Shown here: positions 1-8,396 of the stretch, one piece after another
Layout of the letters: each line of letters opens with the position of its first letter
Numbering within the stretch: the first letter of the stretch is position 1
Assembly: GCA_963726665.1 (NCBI GenBank)
Contig: CAVSDW010000011.1
Span: forward strand, 124,001-188,000
Reading direction: 5' to 3'
Length of the DNA: 64,000 nt
From: RPQJ01 sp963726665
Lineage (GTDB): Bacteria; Pseudomonadota; Gammaproteobacteria; Steroidobacterales; Steroidobacteraceae
Notes under the pieces: generated by a model
Databases searched by the model: none
The model's input: the letters and a program-made list of their open reading frames with translations, nothing else
Told to the model about the DNA's origin: nothing
Position numbers and translations under genes: made by a program

Positions 1-423
1 TTCCGGCACCGGCAGAGCCAGCTCCGGAACCTCTTCGAACTGGTTCGAGCCTCCAGGAAACCGGTGATCGTGGGGGGCGACTTCAACACCTTCTCGGGCG
101 AGCACGAGATGGCGCTGTTCATGGAGGCGTCGGGCCTGCGCAGCGCCAATCGCGATCGCGTCCCGTCCTACCCTGCCCGCAAGCCGCGCATGGAACTCGA
201 TTTCATCCTCCACACGCGCGACATCGAGATGGACTCGTTTGCCGTCGTCGACGTCGCCTACTCGGATCACCGGCCGCTCATCTGCGATTTTCACGTGACC
301 AGGCGCCGGCAACGCACGGCCGCCCGGACGGCGGCAGGAGACTCGGCCGCTGTGATAGGATTCGCCGCCACTGACGAAGCGCTGGGGACGACCGAGACGA
401 CGCGGCGCAGACGGACGAGATGA
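1..423 (+). CDS. Endonuclease/exonuclease/phosphatase family protein, 3' part
   Basis: The reading frame is open from the first base, so the 5' end lies outside the window; about 140 residues remain. The motif VGGDFNT (metal/phosphate site) and the late SDHRPL motif with its catalytic Asp-His pair are hallmarks of the DNase I-like EEP fold (PF03372). The family hydrolyses phosphodiester or phosphomonoester bonds in DNA, phosphoinositides or sphingomyelin; the substrate cannot be told from this piece. A basic, low-complexity tail of about 40 residues rich in Arg, Thr and Ala follows the SDH motif. Its stop codon overlaps the start of the next gene by 4 bases (ATGA), suggesting co-translation. 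Confidence 0.8.
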   Translation, partial: FRHRQSQLRNLFELVRASRKPVIVGGDFNTFSGEHEMALFMEASGLRSANRDRVPSYPARKPRMELDFILHTRDIEMDSFAVVDVAYSDHRPLICDFHVTRRRQRTAARTAAGDSAAVIGFAATDEALGTTETTRRRRTR

Positions 424-1496
424 CCGAGACCCCGACCCTTGACCTCAAGCTCCTGCGTTCCTTCTCGCCGCTCGACGGCTTGAAGAACGAGAACCTGCGC
501 GCGCTCGCCCGCAAGACGGCACTGCGCGAGCTCGGACAGGGCCGGATCCTGTTCAAGGAAGGCGAGGCCGACAAGCGCACGATCTACCTGGTCTCAGGCG
601 TCGTGGACCTGCTCTCCGAAGGACGCATCGTCGGTTCGGTCTCTGGCGGATCGCCGGAGGCGCGACACCCGATCGCGCCGATCCTGCCGCGCAGATGCAC
701 GGCGCGGGTCGCCTCCGACCGCATCGAATACCTGTCGATCGACAGCGACCTGCTCGACGTACTGCTCACCTGGGACCAGACCGGGACCTACGAGGTGGGA
801 GAACTCGGCTCGGCGGGTGCCGGCGGCGACTGGATGACGGTGCTGCTGCAGAACCGCGCATTCCACCGCGTCCCGCCTGCGAACCTGCAGGCCGTGTTCA
901 TGCGGATGCAGCGTGTTCCCGTCGCCGCCGGGGAGACCATCGTCCGCCAGGGCGCCGAGGGCGACTACTTCTACGTCGTGGTGAGCGGCCGCTGCGCCGT
1001 GACCCGCGAGACCCCACTCAATCGCGACGGCATCAAGCTTGCCGAGCTCGGCATGGGCGAAACCTTCGGCGAGGAAGCGCTGGTGTCGGGGGCGACCCGG
1101 AATGCGACCGTCACGATGATTACCGACGGGGCGGTGATGCGCCTCGGCAAGGAAGACTTCAATCTCCTGCTGAACGAGCCGATGCTGCGCTGGGTGGACT
1201 ACACCGAGGCCCGGCGCATCGTGGCGGGCGGCGGGCACTGGCTCGACGTTCGGCTTCCGAGCGAGTACGAGCACTGCCACTTCGACAACGCGCTCAACGT
1301 GCCGCTCTACTTCGTGCGGCTGAAGCTCAAGTCACTGGACCCGGCGATTCCGTACGTGGTCTGCTGCGAAAACGGACGGCGCAGTTCCGCTGCCGCCTAC
1401 CTGCTGAGCGAACGCGGCTTCGACGCCTCGGTGCTGCGCGGCGGCATTGCCACGACAGACCTGGCCGAGGCGCTGAACTCCGTCGCCGTAAGCTGA
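420..1496 (+). CDS. Double cyclic-nucleotide-binding domain protein fused to rhodanese
   Basis: A 358-residue cytosolic protein with three parts. Residues 12-115 resemble a degenerate cNMP-binding beta roll. Residues 147-255 form a better one with a phosphate-binding cassette around FGEEALVSGATRNAT (216-230), including the conserved Arg at 227. Residues 265-352 are a rhodanese domain with active-site loop CENGRRS starting at Cys316. There is no DNA-binding helix-turn-helix, so it is not a CRP-type regulator. Inference: ligand binding by the beta rolls may gate sulfur transfer or a thiol reaction at Cys316. It starts at the ATGA overlap with the upstream gene and converges on pilZ. Function is not established; the domain calls are firm. 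Confidence 0.8.
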   Translation: MTETPTLDLKLLRSFSPLDGLKNENLRALARKTALRELGQGRILFKEGEADKRTIYLVSGVVDLLSEGRIVGSVSGGSPEARHPIAPILPRRCTARVASDRIEYLSIDSDLLDVLLTWDQTGTYEVGELGSAGAGGDWMTVLLQNRAFHRVPPANLQAVFMRMQRVPVAAGETIVRQGAEGDYFYVVVSGRCAVTRETPLNRDGIKLAELGMGETFGEEALVSGATRNATVTMITDGAVMRLGKEDFNLLLNEPMLRWVDYTEARRIVAGGGHWLDVRLPSEYEHCHFDNALNVPLYFVRLKLKSLDPAIPYVVCCENGRRSSAAAYLLSERGFDASVLRGGIATTDLAEALNSVAVS

Positions 1497-1521
1497 AGAA
1501 TCGCCGCGAATCGGCCGGACG

Positions 1522-1881
1522 CTACATCGTGTGCGTCGGCTTGTCACCGCCGAGCGCGCCCGCGAGGTAGGACTCGATCTTCCGCTGCGTGTTGCCGCGG
1601 TCCTGCTCGCTGAACTGCACCCCGATCCCGGCCGTACGCTTGCCCTGGGCGCCCTTGGGCGTCATCCAGATGACGCGACCGGCCACCGGCAGCTTTTCGT
1701 CCTCGCCCATGAGGTTCAGGAGCATGAACACCTCGTCTCCGAGGCGATAGTTGCTGCTGGTCGGGATGAACAGGCCTCCGTTCTTCACGAAGGGCATGTA
1801 GGCAAGGTACAGCGCGCTCTTGTCCTTGATGGTGAGCGTCAGCAGTCCTGGCTTGTTCGGTTGCCTCGTTACGGGGCCCAT
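1522..1881 (-). CDS. pilZ: Type IV pilus assembly protein PilZ
   Basis: A 119-residue single PilZ-domain protein. It lacks the RxxxR and DxSxxG residues that bind c-di-GMP; the corresponding loop reads VKNGGLFI. This is the pattern of the PilZ orthologues of Pseudomonas and Xanthomonas, which support type IV pilus biogenesis without binding c-di-GMP themselves. The location immediately after holB, tmk and mltG matches the Pseudomonas arrangement and supports orthology rather than a generic PilZ protein. Its start overlaps the holB stop by 13 bases, so it is the last gene of the long fab-holB operon. Confidence 0.88.
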   Translation of the reverse strand: MGPVTRQPNKPGLLTLTIKDKSALYLAYMPFVKNGGLFIPTSSNYRLGDEVFMLLNLMGEDEKLPVAGRVIWMTPKGAQGKRTAGIGVQFSEQDRGNTQRKIESYLAGALGGDKPTHTM

Positions 1882-2903
1882 CGCGAAACTCCTTTGCGTC
1901 CCGGCAGGCCGGCGACCTCCACGAGCAGGGCCTCGACCAGCAATTGCGCGGCGGCAGAACCCTCGAGGAGCCGCCGAACCTCCCGTACCCGGTCCACCAA
2001 CCGGAACGCGGCGCTTATGTTCACTTCGCCGGCCGTCCTTTGCAACACGGGCCCGCCTCGAACCGTGAGTTGCGTCCCGTTAGGCGCCTCGCGCCCGCGA
2101 ATCGCCTGCGCCAGCCAGTACTCGAGCCAGTCGAGCCTGGCCGGCAGTCCCTCTCCCATCATGTCCGCGGCGGTGGCACAGGCCTCTGCACGCCCGGACA
2201 ACAGTCCTTCGAGCAGGGCCGTCATCTGGCCGTCGAGCGCCTCGAAGTGCGGTGCGAGTTCCAGCGCCGCAAGTGGCGCGCCTCCCGCGATCTCGAGCAG
2301 CCCACCGGGCACCGCCCGGCCAGTCTCCTGCTCGAGCCACGCGCGCGCGACGTCGGCGGTTGGACAGGCGATCTCCAGCCGCTGGCAGCGGCTGCGCAAG
2401 GTCGGAAGCAGCCGCGACGGTCTCGACGTGACCAGCATGAGGAGTGTGCGCGGCGCGGGCTCCTCGAGCGTCTTCAGGAGCGCGTTCTGGGCGTTCGTGG
2501 TCATCGCCTGGGCCGGCTGCACGATGGCCACCCGGAAACCCCGCCGCATGCTGGTCATCGCAAGCTGCTCGCAGGTTTCGCGCACCTGGTCGACGCCGAT
2601 GGACTTCTTGTCCTCGGGCGGGCGCAGCCAGTACAGGTCCGGGTGAGAACCTGCCCGACAGAGCGCGCAGTCCGCGCAATGGCCACAGGCCGCGAACCGA
2701 TCGCCGCGACCGGTGCACATGAGCGTGGCGGCGAGCGCAGCAGCGAATCGTTCCTTGCCCACGCCGGCCGGCCCGTGCACCAGCACCGCGTGCGGCAGCC
2801 GTGACCCGACCGAGGCCGCCTGCAGGCGCAGGCGCGCCGGCTCGTGCCAGGGGTACATGTCCAGCGGCTGGACGGCCGGCACGGTTGCGGCGGCGTCGGC
2901 CAT
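1869..2903 (-). CDS. holB: DNA polymerase III subunit delta' (HolB)
   Basis: 344 residues, usual length. It is the delta' subunit of the clamp loader, which with delta and the DnaX subunits opens the beta clamp on primed DNA. An AAA+ fold is seen, with a P-loop-like HGPAGVGKE at 43-51, a zinc module with Cys73, 76, 79 and 82, and an SRPSRLLPTLRSRC segment containing the SRC sensor/arginine-finger motif. The ATG overlaps the tmk stop by one base, which fixes the start. It is translationally coupled between tmk and pilZ. Confidence 0.93.
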   Translation of the reverse strand: MADAAATVPAVQPLDMYPWHEPARLRLQAASVGSRLPHAVLVHGPAGVGKERFAAALAATLMCTGRGDRFAACGHCADCALCRAGSHPDLYWLRPPEDKKSIGVDQVRETCEQLAMTSMRRGFRVAIVQPAQAMTTNAQNALLKTLEEPAPRTLLMLVTSRPSRLLPTLRSRCQRLEIACPTADVARAWLEQETGRAVPGGLLEIAGGAPLAALELAPHFEALDGQMTALLEGLLSGRAEACATAADMMGEGLPARLDWLEYWLAQAIRGREAPNGTQLTVRGGPVLQRTAGEVNISAAFRLVDRVREVRRLLEGSAAAQLLVEALLVEVAGLPGRKGVSRWAP

Positions 2904-3538
2904 CAGGCGGCTCCAGGCAGGGATTCGACCAGGCCCCGGACGGCGGCTTCGACGGACTCGACGGAGCCGCTGGCGTCCACGACCCGGATCCGCGCCGGGT
3001 AACGGCGCGCGCGTGCAAGGTACGCGCTGCGCACCCGCTCGAAGAACTCCTGGCGCTCGGTCTCGAAGCGGTCCGGCCCGTCGTGGCCATTGCGCTCGCG
3101 CGCACGCGCGAGGCCCACTTCGACGGACGCGTCGAGCAGAACGGTGAGGTCAGGCTCGAACCCGCCGTGCACGAACCGGGCGAGCTCGTCGATGCGAGCC
3201 TCGGGAACTCCGCGGCCGCCGCCCTGGTATGCGTAGGTCGCATCCGTGAATCTGTCGCAGAGCACCCATGCGCCCCGTGCCAGTGCGGGACGGACGTGGT
3301 TCTCGAGGTGCGTGGCCCGCGCCGCGAACATGAGCAGCAGCTCGCAGGAGCCCGGCATGGGCTCCTCGCCCCGCTCGAGGAGCATCCGGCGCAGCTGCTC
3401 CGCTCGCGGCGTGCCCCCCGGCTCGCGGGTGAGTACGACTTCGCGTCCACGCCCGCGCAGCCACGATGCGAGTCGCGCGATCTGCGTCGACTTGCCGACA
3501 CCCTCCCCGCCCTCGAAGGTGATGAAACGTCCTCGCAT
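2903..3538 (-). CDS. tmk: Thymidylate kinase
   Basis: 211 residues, full length. It phosphorylates dTMP to dTDP with ATP in the dTTP pathway. The P-loop is GGEGVGKST (10-18); DRFTDATYAYQG carries the DR motif and the substrate-binding segment; the LID region lies around the Arg-rich stretch near residue 148. Its ATG directly follows the mltG stop, as in other gammaproteobacteria where mltG, tmk and holB form one unit. Confidence 0.95.
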   Translation of the reverse strand: MRGRFITFEGGEGVGKSTQIARLASWLRGRGREVVLTREPGGTPRAEQLRRMLLERGEEPMPGSCELLLMFAARATHLENHVRPALARGAWVLCDRFTDATYAYQGGGRGVPEARIDELARFVHGGFEPDLTVLLDASVEVGLARARERNGHDGPDRFETERQEFFERVRSAYLARARRYPARIRVVDASGSVESVEAAVRGLVESLPGAA

Positions 3539-4558
3539 TCAATGCCCCGTATTCTGTTGCCGGTATCGCCGCAGATAACGCGCCACGGCCCTTTCGTGCT
3601 CCGCCAGCGTTCGTGAGAACTGGTGACTCCCGTCCGGCAGGCCCGTCGCCACGAAATAAATCTCGCCGCGCTCGTCGGGGCGGACCGCCGCTGCGAGCGA
3701 CGCAGCCCCGGGCATTGCTATCGGTGTCGGCGGCAGCCCCGCGCGCGTGTAGGTATTGTACGGCCCGTCGCGCTCGAGGTCCGACCGACGCAGGTTTCCG
3801 TCGAACCGGGGGCCGAGTCCGTAGATCACGGTCGGGTCCGTCTGCAGGCGCATTCCGGAGCGCAGGCGCCCGGTAAAGACGCCGGCAATGCGCGCCCGTT
3901 CCGACGGCAGCGCCGTCTCCTTTTCCACGATGGAAGCCAGCACCAGCGCCTCGTAGGCACTGCCGAGAGGCAGTCCCTGCGCGCGTGAATTCCACGCAGC
4001 CTCGAGCTCCGTGCGCATGCGCTCCCTCGCCTTGCGCAGGATCGCGAGGTCGGTCATGCCTTTTTCGTACTGGTATGTGTCCGGAAAGAACAGGCCCTCC
4101 GGCGCGATCCCGGGTTCGCCGATTGCACGCATGACGGCTTCGTCGTCCTGCCCGGCCAGCGTCTGGGCAATCGCCGGATCTCTTGCGAGCGCGCTGCGCA
4201 GGTCCTTGAATGTCCAGCCTTCCACGATCGTGATGGAGCGGCGGACGACCGCGCCCGACTCGAACAGTGCGAGCAACTGGCGGGGACTCGTGCCGGGGGG
4301 CACGTCGTACTCACCGGCGCGAATGCGTGCGTCGACGCCGCTCAGCCGTGCCAGCGCCTCGAGGAGTCGCGGATGATCGAGCACACCACGCCGGGCGAGA
4401 TCCTGCGCCGTGACGGCAAACGGCTGCCCGACCGGGATGTCGATGCGCAGCTGTTCACCAGCGATGGGCATGGGTGCGTCGAGCCAACGCGCCACCATGA
4501 ACCACCCCGCAGCCAGTGCCGCTACGGCAGCGATCGCGACGCCGACGGCGACGCGCAT
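3539..4558 (-). CDS. mltG: Endolytic murein transglycosylase MltG
   Basis: 339 residues. It is an inner-membrane protein that cleaves nascent glycan strands and so sets strand length. One N-terminal membrane segment (about 4-23) is followed by a LysM-like region and the YceG domain. The catalytic motif SIVEKET has the general-acid Glu at about 212, matching E. coli Glu218. The frame stays open far upstream, but the ATG at 4558 is chosen because it begins right before the membrane segment and leaves 17 bases to pabC, the usual gene order. Confidence 0.93.
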   Translation of the reverse strand: MRVAVGVAIAAVAALAAGWFMVARWLDAPMPIAGEQLRIDIPVGQPFAVTAQDLARRGVLDHPRLLEALARLSGVDARIRAGEYDVPPGTSPRQLLALFESGAVVRRSITIVEGWTFKDLRSALARDPAIAQTLAGQDDEAVMRAIGEPGIAPEGLFFPDTYQYEKGMTDLAILRKARERMRTELEAAWNSRAQGLPLGSAYEALVLASIVEKETALPSERARIAGVFTGRLRSGMRLQTDPTVIYGLGPRFDGNLRRSDLERDGPYNTYTRAGLPPTPIAMPGAASLAAAVRPDERGEIYFVATGLPDGSHQFSRTLAEHERAVARYLRRYRQQNTGH

Positions 4559-4575
4559 GGCGGGCCCCGGCGAAG

Positions 4576-5376
4576 TCACGCGATGCAGGCCATCAACGAG
4601 CGGGTGACCTCTCCGGCCGTCCAGCGACGCACCCCGACGAGTTCCGCGACGGGCCGTATGCCGGCAACCGCATTGGTCACGAACACCTCGTCGGCGGTGG
4701 CGAGCCGATCCGGATGCACGTCCTCGATCACCGCCTTCAAGCCGCTGTCCGCCGCCGCCGCCAGCACCACCTGCCGCATGACGCCGGCGACACCGCAGTC
4801 GCGTATGGCCGGCGTCACCAGCCGCCCCGCCTCCACCAGGAAAACGTTGGCGGCCGTGGCGCAAACCAGCCGCCCATCGCTCGAGAGCATCAGGCCCTCG
4901 CCGATCGCGGGGTCGTCCCATTCGGCGCAGGCCATGACCTGTTCGAGCCGGTTCAAGTGCTTCAGCCCCGCGAGCAGCGGATTCAACCCGAGTCGGGTCT
5001 CGCAGAGCCGGACCACCATCGGAGCGTCGTTGCGAGGGCGCGCGGCAGACGACACGACGATGCGCGTGACCGAAGGCTCCGCGGGCGGCCGGTATCCCCG
5101 GGGTCCGGGGCCTCGCGTAATGATGAGCTTCACGGTCCCGGTGCCGAGCCCCTCGAGGACACGGTCGCACTCGTCGCCGAGGAGTCCGGCGGACGGCATC
5201 GGAATCCGCAGCCGTCGGCAGCCCTCCTCGAGCCGCGCCAGGTGCAGAGGCAGGTGCCGGATGCGGCCGCCCGCTGCGGCCATCGTCTCGAAGAGTCCAT
5301 CGCCGTAGTGCAATCCCCGGTCGTCGGCAGCGATGCCCGCCGTTTCCGAACCGTTGACCAGCCTTCGTCCGATCAT
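4576..5376 (-). CDS. pabC: Aminodeoxychorismate lyase PabC
   Basis: 266 residues, PLP fold type IV. It converts 4-amino-4-deoxychorismate to p-aminobenzoate and pyruvate for folate synthesis. The PLP lysine lies in LAGLKHLNRLEQV (Lys139), a motif typical of PabC rather than branched-chain aminotransferases; YGDGLFET at 24-31 is the family's N-terminal signature. It overlaps pabB by 4 bases, and partner enzymes of one pathway being coupled this way supports the call. Confidence 0.92.
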   Translation of the reverse strand: MIGRRLVNGSETAGIAADDRGLHYGDGLFETMAAAGGRIRHLPLHLARLEEGCRRLRIPMPSAGLLGDECDRVLEGLGTGTVKLIITRGPGPRGYRPPAEPSVTRIVVSSAARPRNDAPMVVRLCETRLGLNPLLAGLKHLNRLEQVMACAEWDDPAIGEGLMLSSDGRLVCATAANVFLVEAGRLVTPAIRDCGVAGVMRQVVLAAAADSGLKAVIEDVHPDRLATADEVFVTNAVAGIRPVAELVGVRRWTAGEVTRSLMACIA

Positions 5377-6725
5377 TCAAATCTCCCCAGCGCGCGAAGC
5401 AGACCCTGCGCCTTGGCGCGCGTCTCGCCAAGTTCGGCATCCGGCAGGGAATCAGCGACGATACCGGCGCCGGTCCGGAACTCGACGCAGTCTCCGGTAA
5501 CCGTGAGCGTGCGGATCAGGATGTTGAGGTCCATCGATCCGTCCAGTCCGAGGTATCCCATGGACCCGGTATACGCGTCACGAGGCTCCGCCTCCAGTCC
5601 CGCCAGCAGGCCCATGCATCGGACCTTCGGGCAACCCGTGATCGTGCCACCCGGGAACACCGCGCCGATCGCCTCGCCGGGCGTGACTTCGCTGCGGAGC
5701 TCGCCGCTCACGTTGGACACGATGTGGTGCACCGTCGCATAGGTTTCGACCGTCATGTATTCGTCCACGTTGACCGTTCCGCCACGGCAGATCCGCCCCA
5801 GGTCGTTGCGCTCGAGGTCCACCAGCATGACGTGCTCGGCGCGTTCCTTCTCGTTCAGCATGAGGTCGCGCTTGAGCGTGTCGTCCGCTGCAGAGGTCCG
5901 GCCCCGGGGCCGCGTGCCGGCGATCGGCCGCGTGCTCGCGATGCCGTCGCGGATCTTCAGCAGCCGCTCGGGCGACGAACTCAGCAACGTGAAACCGGGC
6001 AGCGCCGCGATGCCGGAGAACGGCGCGGGATTGGCGCGGCGCAGGTGCCGATAGAGTTCGGCCGGCGAAACGCCCGGGGCGAGTTGAGCACGCCAGCCGC
6101 GCGAGAGATTGGCCTGGTAGACGTCCCCGCGGCCGATGGCCGCGAGTATCGATTCCACTCCGAGCAGGAAGATCCCCGGATCCTCCTCCACGACGCTGCC
6201 TGAAAGGAGGTCCGCCCCGGCTGCCGGCACCGTGACCCCGTGTGCGAGATCGCGCTCCGCCTCTCGCTGCAGGTCTTCATCGCGTCCGACTTCGGAGCGG
6301 AACGACGTCACGCCGGTCGATCGGTCGCGCACGATTGCCCCGCGCATGCGCCACGCGATGGCTCGCGGGTGACGGGGCAGCCGGAACGAAAGCGTCGGCT
6401 CGACTTCACCGGCGAGTTCATAGCCGATGTAAAGAAACCAGCCGCCCGCGAAAGGACCGTCGGCAACCGTGGCGCGTGCCGCTGATTCGCTGCGCCACCA
6501 CGCGTCGAGCGCATCGAGGAATCGAACCTGCGTGGCCGAGCACGGCCCGTCGATGCGCCCGTCCGGGAGGGCCACCAGACTTTCGCCCGGCCGGCACAGG
6601 AGCACGTCGTGCCGCCCGAGCGGCAGGTCGCCGCCGACGCTCTCGAGGAGCACCGGGTAGCGGTCCGGATATCGTGCGTGCAACCCGAGCAGGGCGTCCT
6701 CGGGCCAGGCTGCCCGTTCGGTCAC
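5373..6725 (-). CDS. pabB: Aminodeoxychorismate synthase component I (PabB)
   Basis: 450 residues with the chorismate-binding fold of the TrpE/PabB/MenF family. With a PabA glutaminase it aminates chorismate to aminodeoxychorismate. C-terminal motifs include GTITGCPK and GIVADS near the end. Next to pabC and without a trpG/trpD neighbour, PabB is much more likely than TrpE. Odd point: the active-site segment is PIAGT (267-271), whereas E. coli PabB has PIKGT with a nucleophilic Lys. Its stop overlaps the pabC start and its start overlaps the fabF stop, each by 4 bases. Compared with Pseudomonas, pabB is inserted between fabF and pabC. Confidence 0.88.
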   Translation of the reverse strand: MTERAAWPEDALLGLHARYPDRYPVLLESVGGDLPLGRHDVLLCRPGESLVALPDGRIDGPCSATQVRFLDALDAWWRSESAARATVADGPFAGGWFLYIGYELAGEVEPTLSFRLPRHPRAIAWRMRGAIVRDRSTGVTSFRSEVGRDEDLQREAERDLAHGVTVPAAGADLLSGSVVEEDPGIFLLGVESILAAIGRGDVYQANLSRGWRAQLAPGVSPAELYRHLRRANPAPFSGIAALPGFTLLSSSPERLLKIRDGIASTRPIAGTRPRGRTSAADDTLKRDLMLNEKERAEHVMLVDLERNDLGRICRGGTVNVDEYMTVETYATVHHIVSNVSGELRSEVTPGEAIGAVFPGGTITGCPKVRCMGLLAGLEAEPRDAYTGSMGYLGLDGSMDLNILIRTLTVTGDCVEFRTGAGIVADSLPDAELGETRAKAQGLLRALGRFE

Positions 6726-7966
6726 TTCAGCGCGCAGAAGACGAGGCTGCCGTTGGTACCGCCGAAACCGAACGAGTTCGACAGCCCCACCTTGATCGGC
6801 ATGCGACGCGCGCTGCCGGGTACGAAATCGAGGTCGCAGGCCGGATCGGGGTTCTCGAGGTTGATGGTGGGCGGTGCAATGCCGTCGCGGATGGCGAGAA
6901 TCGTGAATATGGCTTCGACCGCTCCGGCGGCGCCGAGCAGGTGGCCCGTCATGGACTTCGTCGAGCTGACCGCGACACGCGCCGCGTCCTCGCCGAAGGC
7001 ACGCTTGATCGCAACGGTCTCGGCGCGGTCGCCGAGTTCCGTGGAGGTCGCATGGGCATTGATGTACTGAACGTCGCCGGGGTTCACTCCAGCGTCGCGG
7101 ATCGCGTTGGACATCGCGAGGCGCGCGCCGTCGCCGTCCTCTGGCGGAGAGGTGATGTGGAACGCATCGCCGCTCATCCCGAAGCCGGCGAACTCCGCAT
7201 ATATGCGCGCGCCGCGCGCGCGTGCATGCTCGTATTCCTCGAGGACGATGGCGCCCGCACCTTCGGACATGACGAAACCGTCCCGGTCACGGTCCCATGG
7301 GCGGCTGGCGCGCGTCGGCTCGTCGTTGCGCGTCGAAAGCGCGCGTGCCTGGCCGAAACTGCCGAGCCCGAGCGGCGTGAACGCCGCCTCGGCGCCCCCG
7401 GCAACCATGGCGTCCGCGTCCCCGTACTGGATCAGGCGGGCCGCGATGCCGATGGAGTGCGTCGAAGTCGTGCACGCGGTGACCAGCGCGAGGTTGGGGC
7501 CCTTCATCCCGAAGTGGATCGACACCTGGCCCGCGGCCGCGTTGATGATGCTGCCGGGAATGAAGAACGGCGAGATCTTGCGCGGCGTGCGGGACTCCAG
7601 CCACTTGGCAGTGGTTTCCTCGATCGTGCTCAAGCCGCCGATGCCGGCGCCCATCGCGATTCCGATCCGCGGCGCATTGGATTCGTTCACTTCCAGCCCC
7701 GAGTCCTTCACGGCCTGCACGGCTGCGGCGAAACCATACGGCACGAACGGATCGAATTTCCGCACGTCCTTCGGCGACATGTAGTCCTCGGCAATGAAGC
7801 CGACGACCTCTCCGCCGATGTGGACCGGGAACGCGCTGGTATCCATCCTGGTCAGCGTGACGATGCCGCTGCGTCCATTGCAGATGGCGTCCCAGGCGGG
7901 CGCGATGCTGCTGCCAAGCGGTGAAACTATACCGAGACCGGTGACGACGACTCTTCGCTTGGACAA
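6722..7966 (-). CDS. fabF: 3-oxoacyl-ACP synthase II (FabF)
   Basis: 414 residues. It condenses malonyl-ACP with acyl-ACP in fatty-acid elongation. The catalytic triad is visible: Cys165 in VTACTTSTHS, His near 303 in NAHATSTELGD, and His near 340 in KSMTGHLLGAAG. The C-terminal NSFGFGGTN glycine-rich segment is present. It follows acpP by 69 bases, the common acpP-fabF order. Confidence 0.95.
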   Translation of the reverse strand: MSKRRVVVTGLGIVSPLGSSIAPAWDAICNGRSGIVTLTRMDTSAFPVHIGGEVVGFIAEDYMSPKDVRKFDPFVPYGFAAAVQAVKDSGLEVNESNAPRIGIAMGAGIGGLSTIEETTAKWLESRTPRKISPFFIPGSIINAAAGQVSIHFGMKGPNLALVTACTTSTHSIGIAARLIQYGDADAMVAGGAEAAFTPLGLGSFGQARALSTRNDEPTRASRPWDRDRDGFVMSEGAGAIVLEEYEHARARGARIYAEFAGFGMSGDAFHITSPPEDGDGARLAMSNAIRDAGVNPGDVQYINAHATSTELGDRAETVAIKRAFGEDAARVAVSSTKSMTGHLLGAAGAVEAIFTILAIRDGIAPPTINLENPDPACDLDFVPGSARRMPIKVGLSNSFGFGGTNGSLVFCALK

Positions 7967-8035
7967 GCAGCGTCCCCCTGATCTGGGCAGGTATTTGCCT
8001 CAGCCGCCATCCGTGGCGGCCGGGCGGGTCGCAGC

Positions 8036-8278
8036 TCAGGCCTGGCTGCGACGCTCGTTGATGTAGTCGATCGCCTGCTGGACGGTGGTGATCTTCTCGG
8101 CGTCCTCGTCAGGAATCTCGGTCTCGAATTCCTCCTCGAGCGCCATCACGAGTTCGACGGTGTCGAGCGAGTCGGCGCCAAGGTCATCGACGAAGGACGA
8201 ATCGTTGTTGACCTCTTCTTCCTTCACCCCCAGCTGTTCGGCAACGATCGCCTTGACCCGCTGTTCGATGGTGCTCAT
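8036..8278 (-). CDS. acpP: Acyl carrier protein
   Basis: 80 residues, acidic, with the phosphopantetheine attachment Ser37 in GADSLDTVELV. It carries acyl intermediates for all Fab enzymes here. Length and sequence are typical. It has its own promoter in the fabG-acpP gap, consistent with the very high ACP demand. Synonymous sites look strongly biased, as expected for a highly expressed gene. Confidence 0.96.
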   Translation of the reverse strand: MSTIEQRVKAIVAEQLGVKEEEVNNDSSFVDDLGADSLDTVELVMALEEEFETEIPDEDAEKITTVQQAIDYINERRSQA

Positions 8279-8348
8279 TGTCTTTGGAATCCTCTGTGGG
8301 AAACGATGCCCGCCGGGCCTCCCCTCTGGGCACCGGCATGGGGCGCGT

Positions 8349-8378
8349 ATTCTAAGTTAAGGGTCGGATGGGGTCCAA
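8349..8378 (-). promoter_or_regulatory. Sigma-70 promoter for acpP-fabF
   Basis: Reading the minus strand, a -35 TTGGAC (8373-8378) and a -10 TAGAAT (8349-8354) are separated by 18 bases and lie 71 bases upstream of the acpP ATG. A TAAGTT/AACTTA inverted repeat (8354-8359 and 8383-8388) flanks the two boxes and could bind a regulator; that last point is only an inference. Confidence 0.6.
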
Positions 8379-8396
8379 TTTGAACTTAAAGTCATT

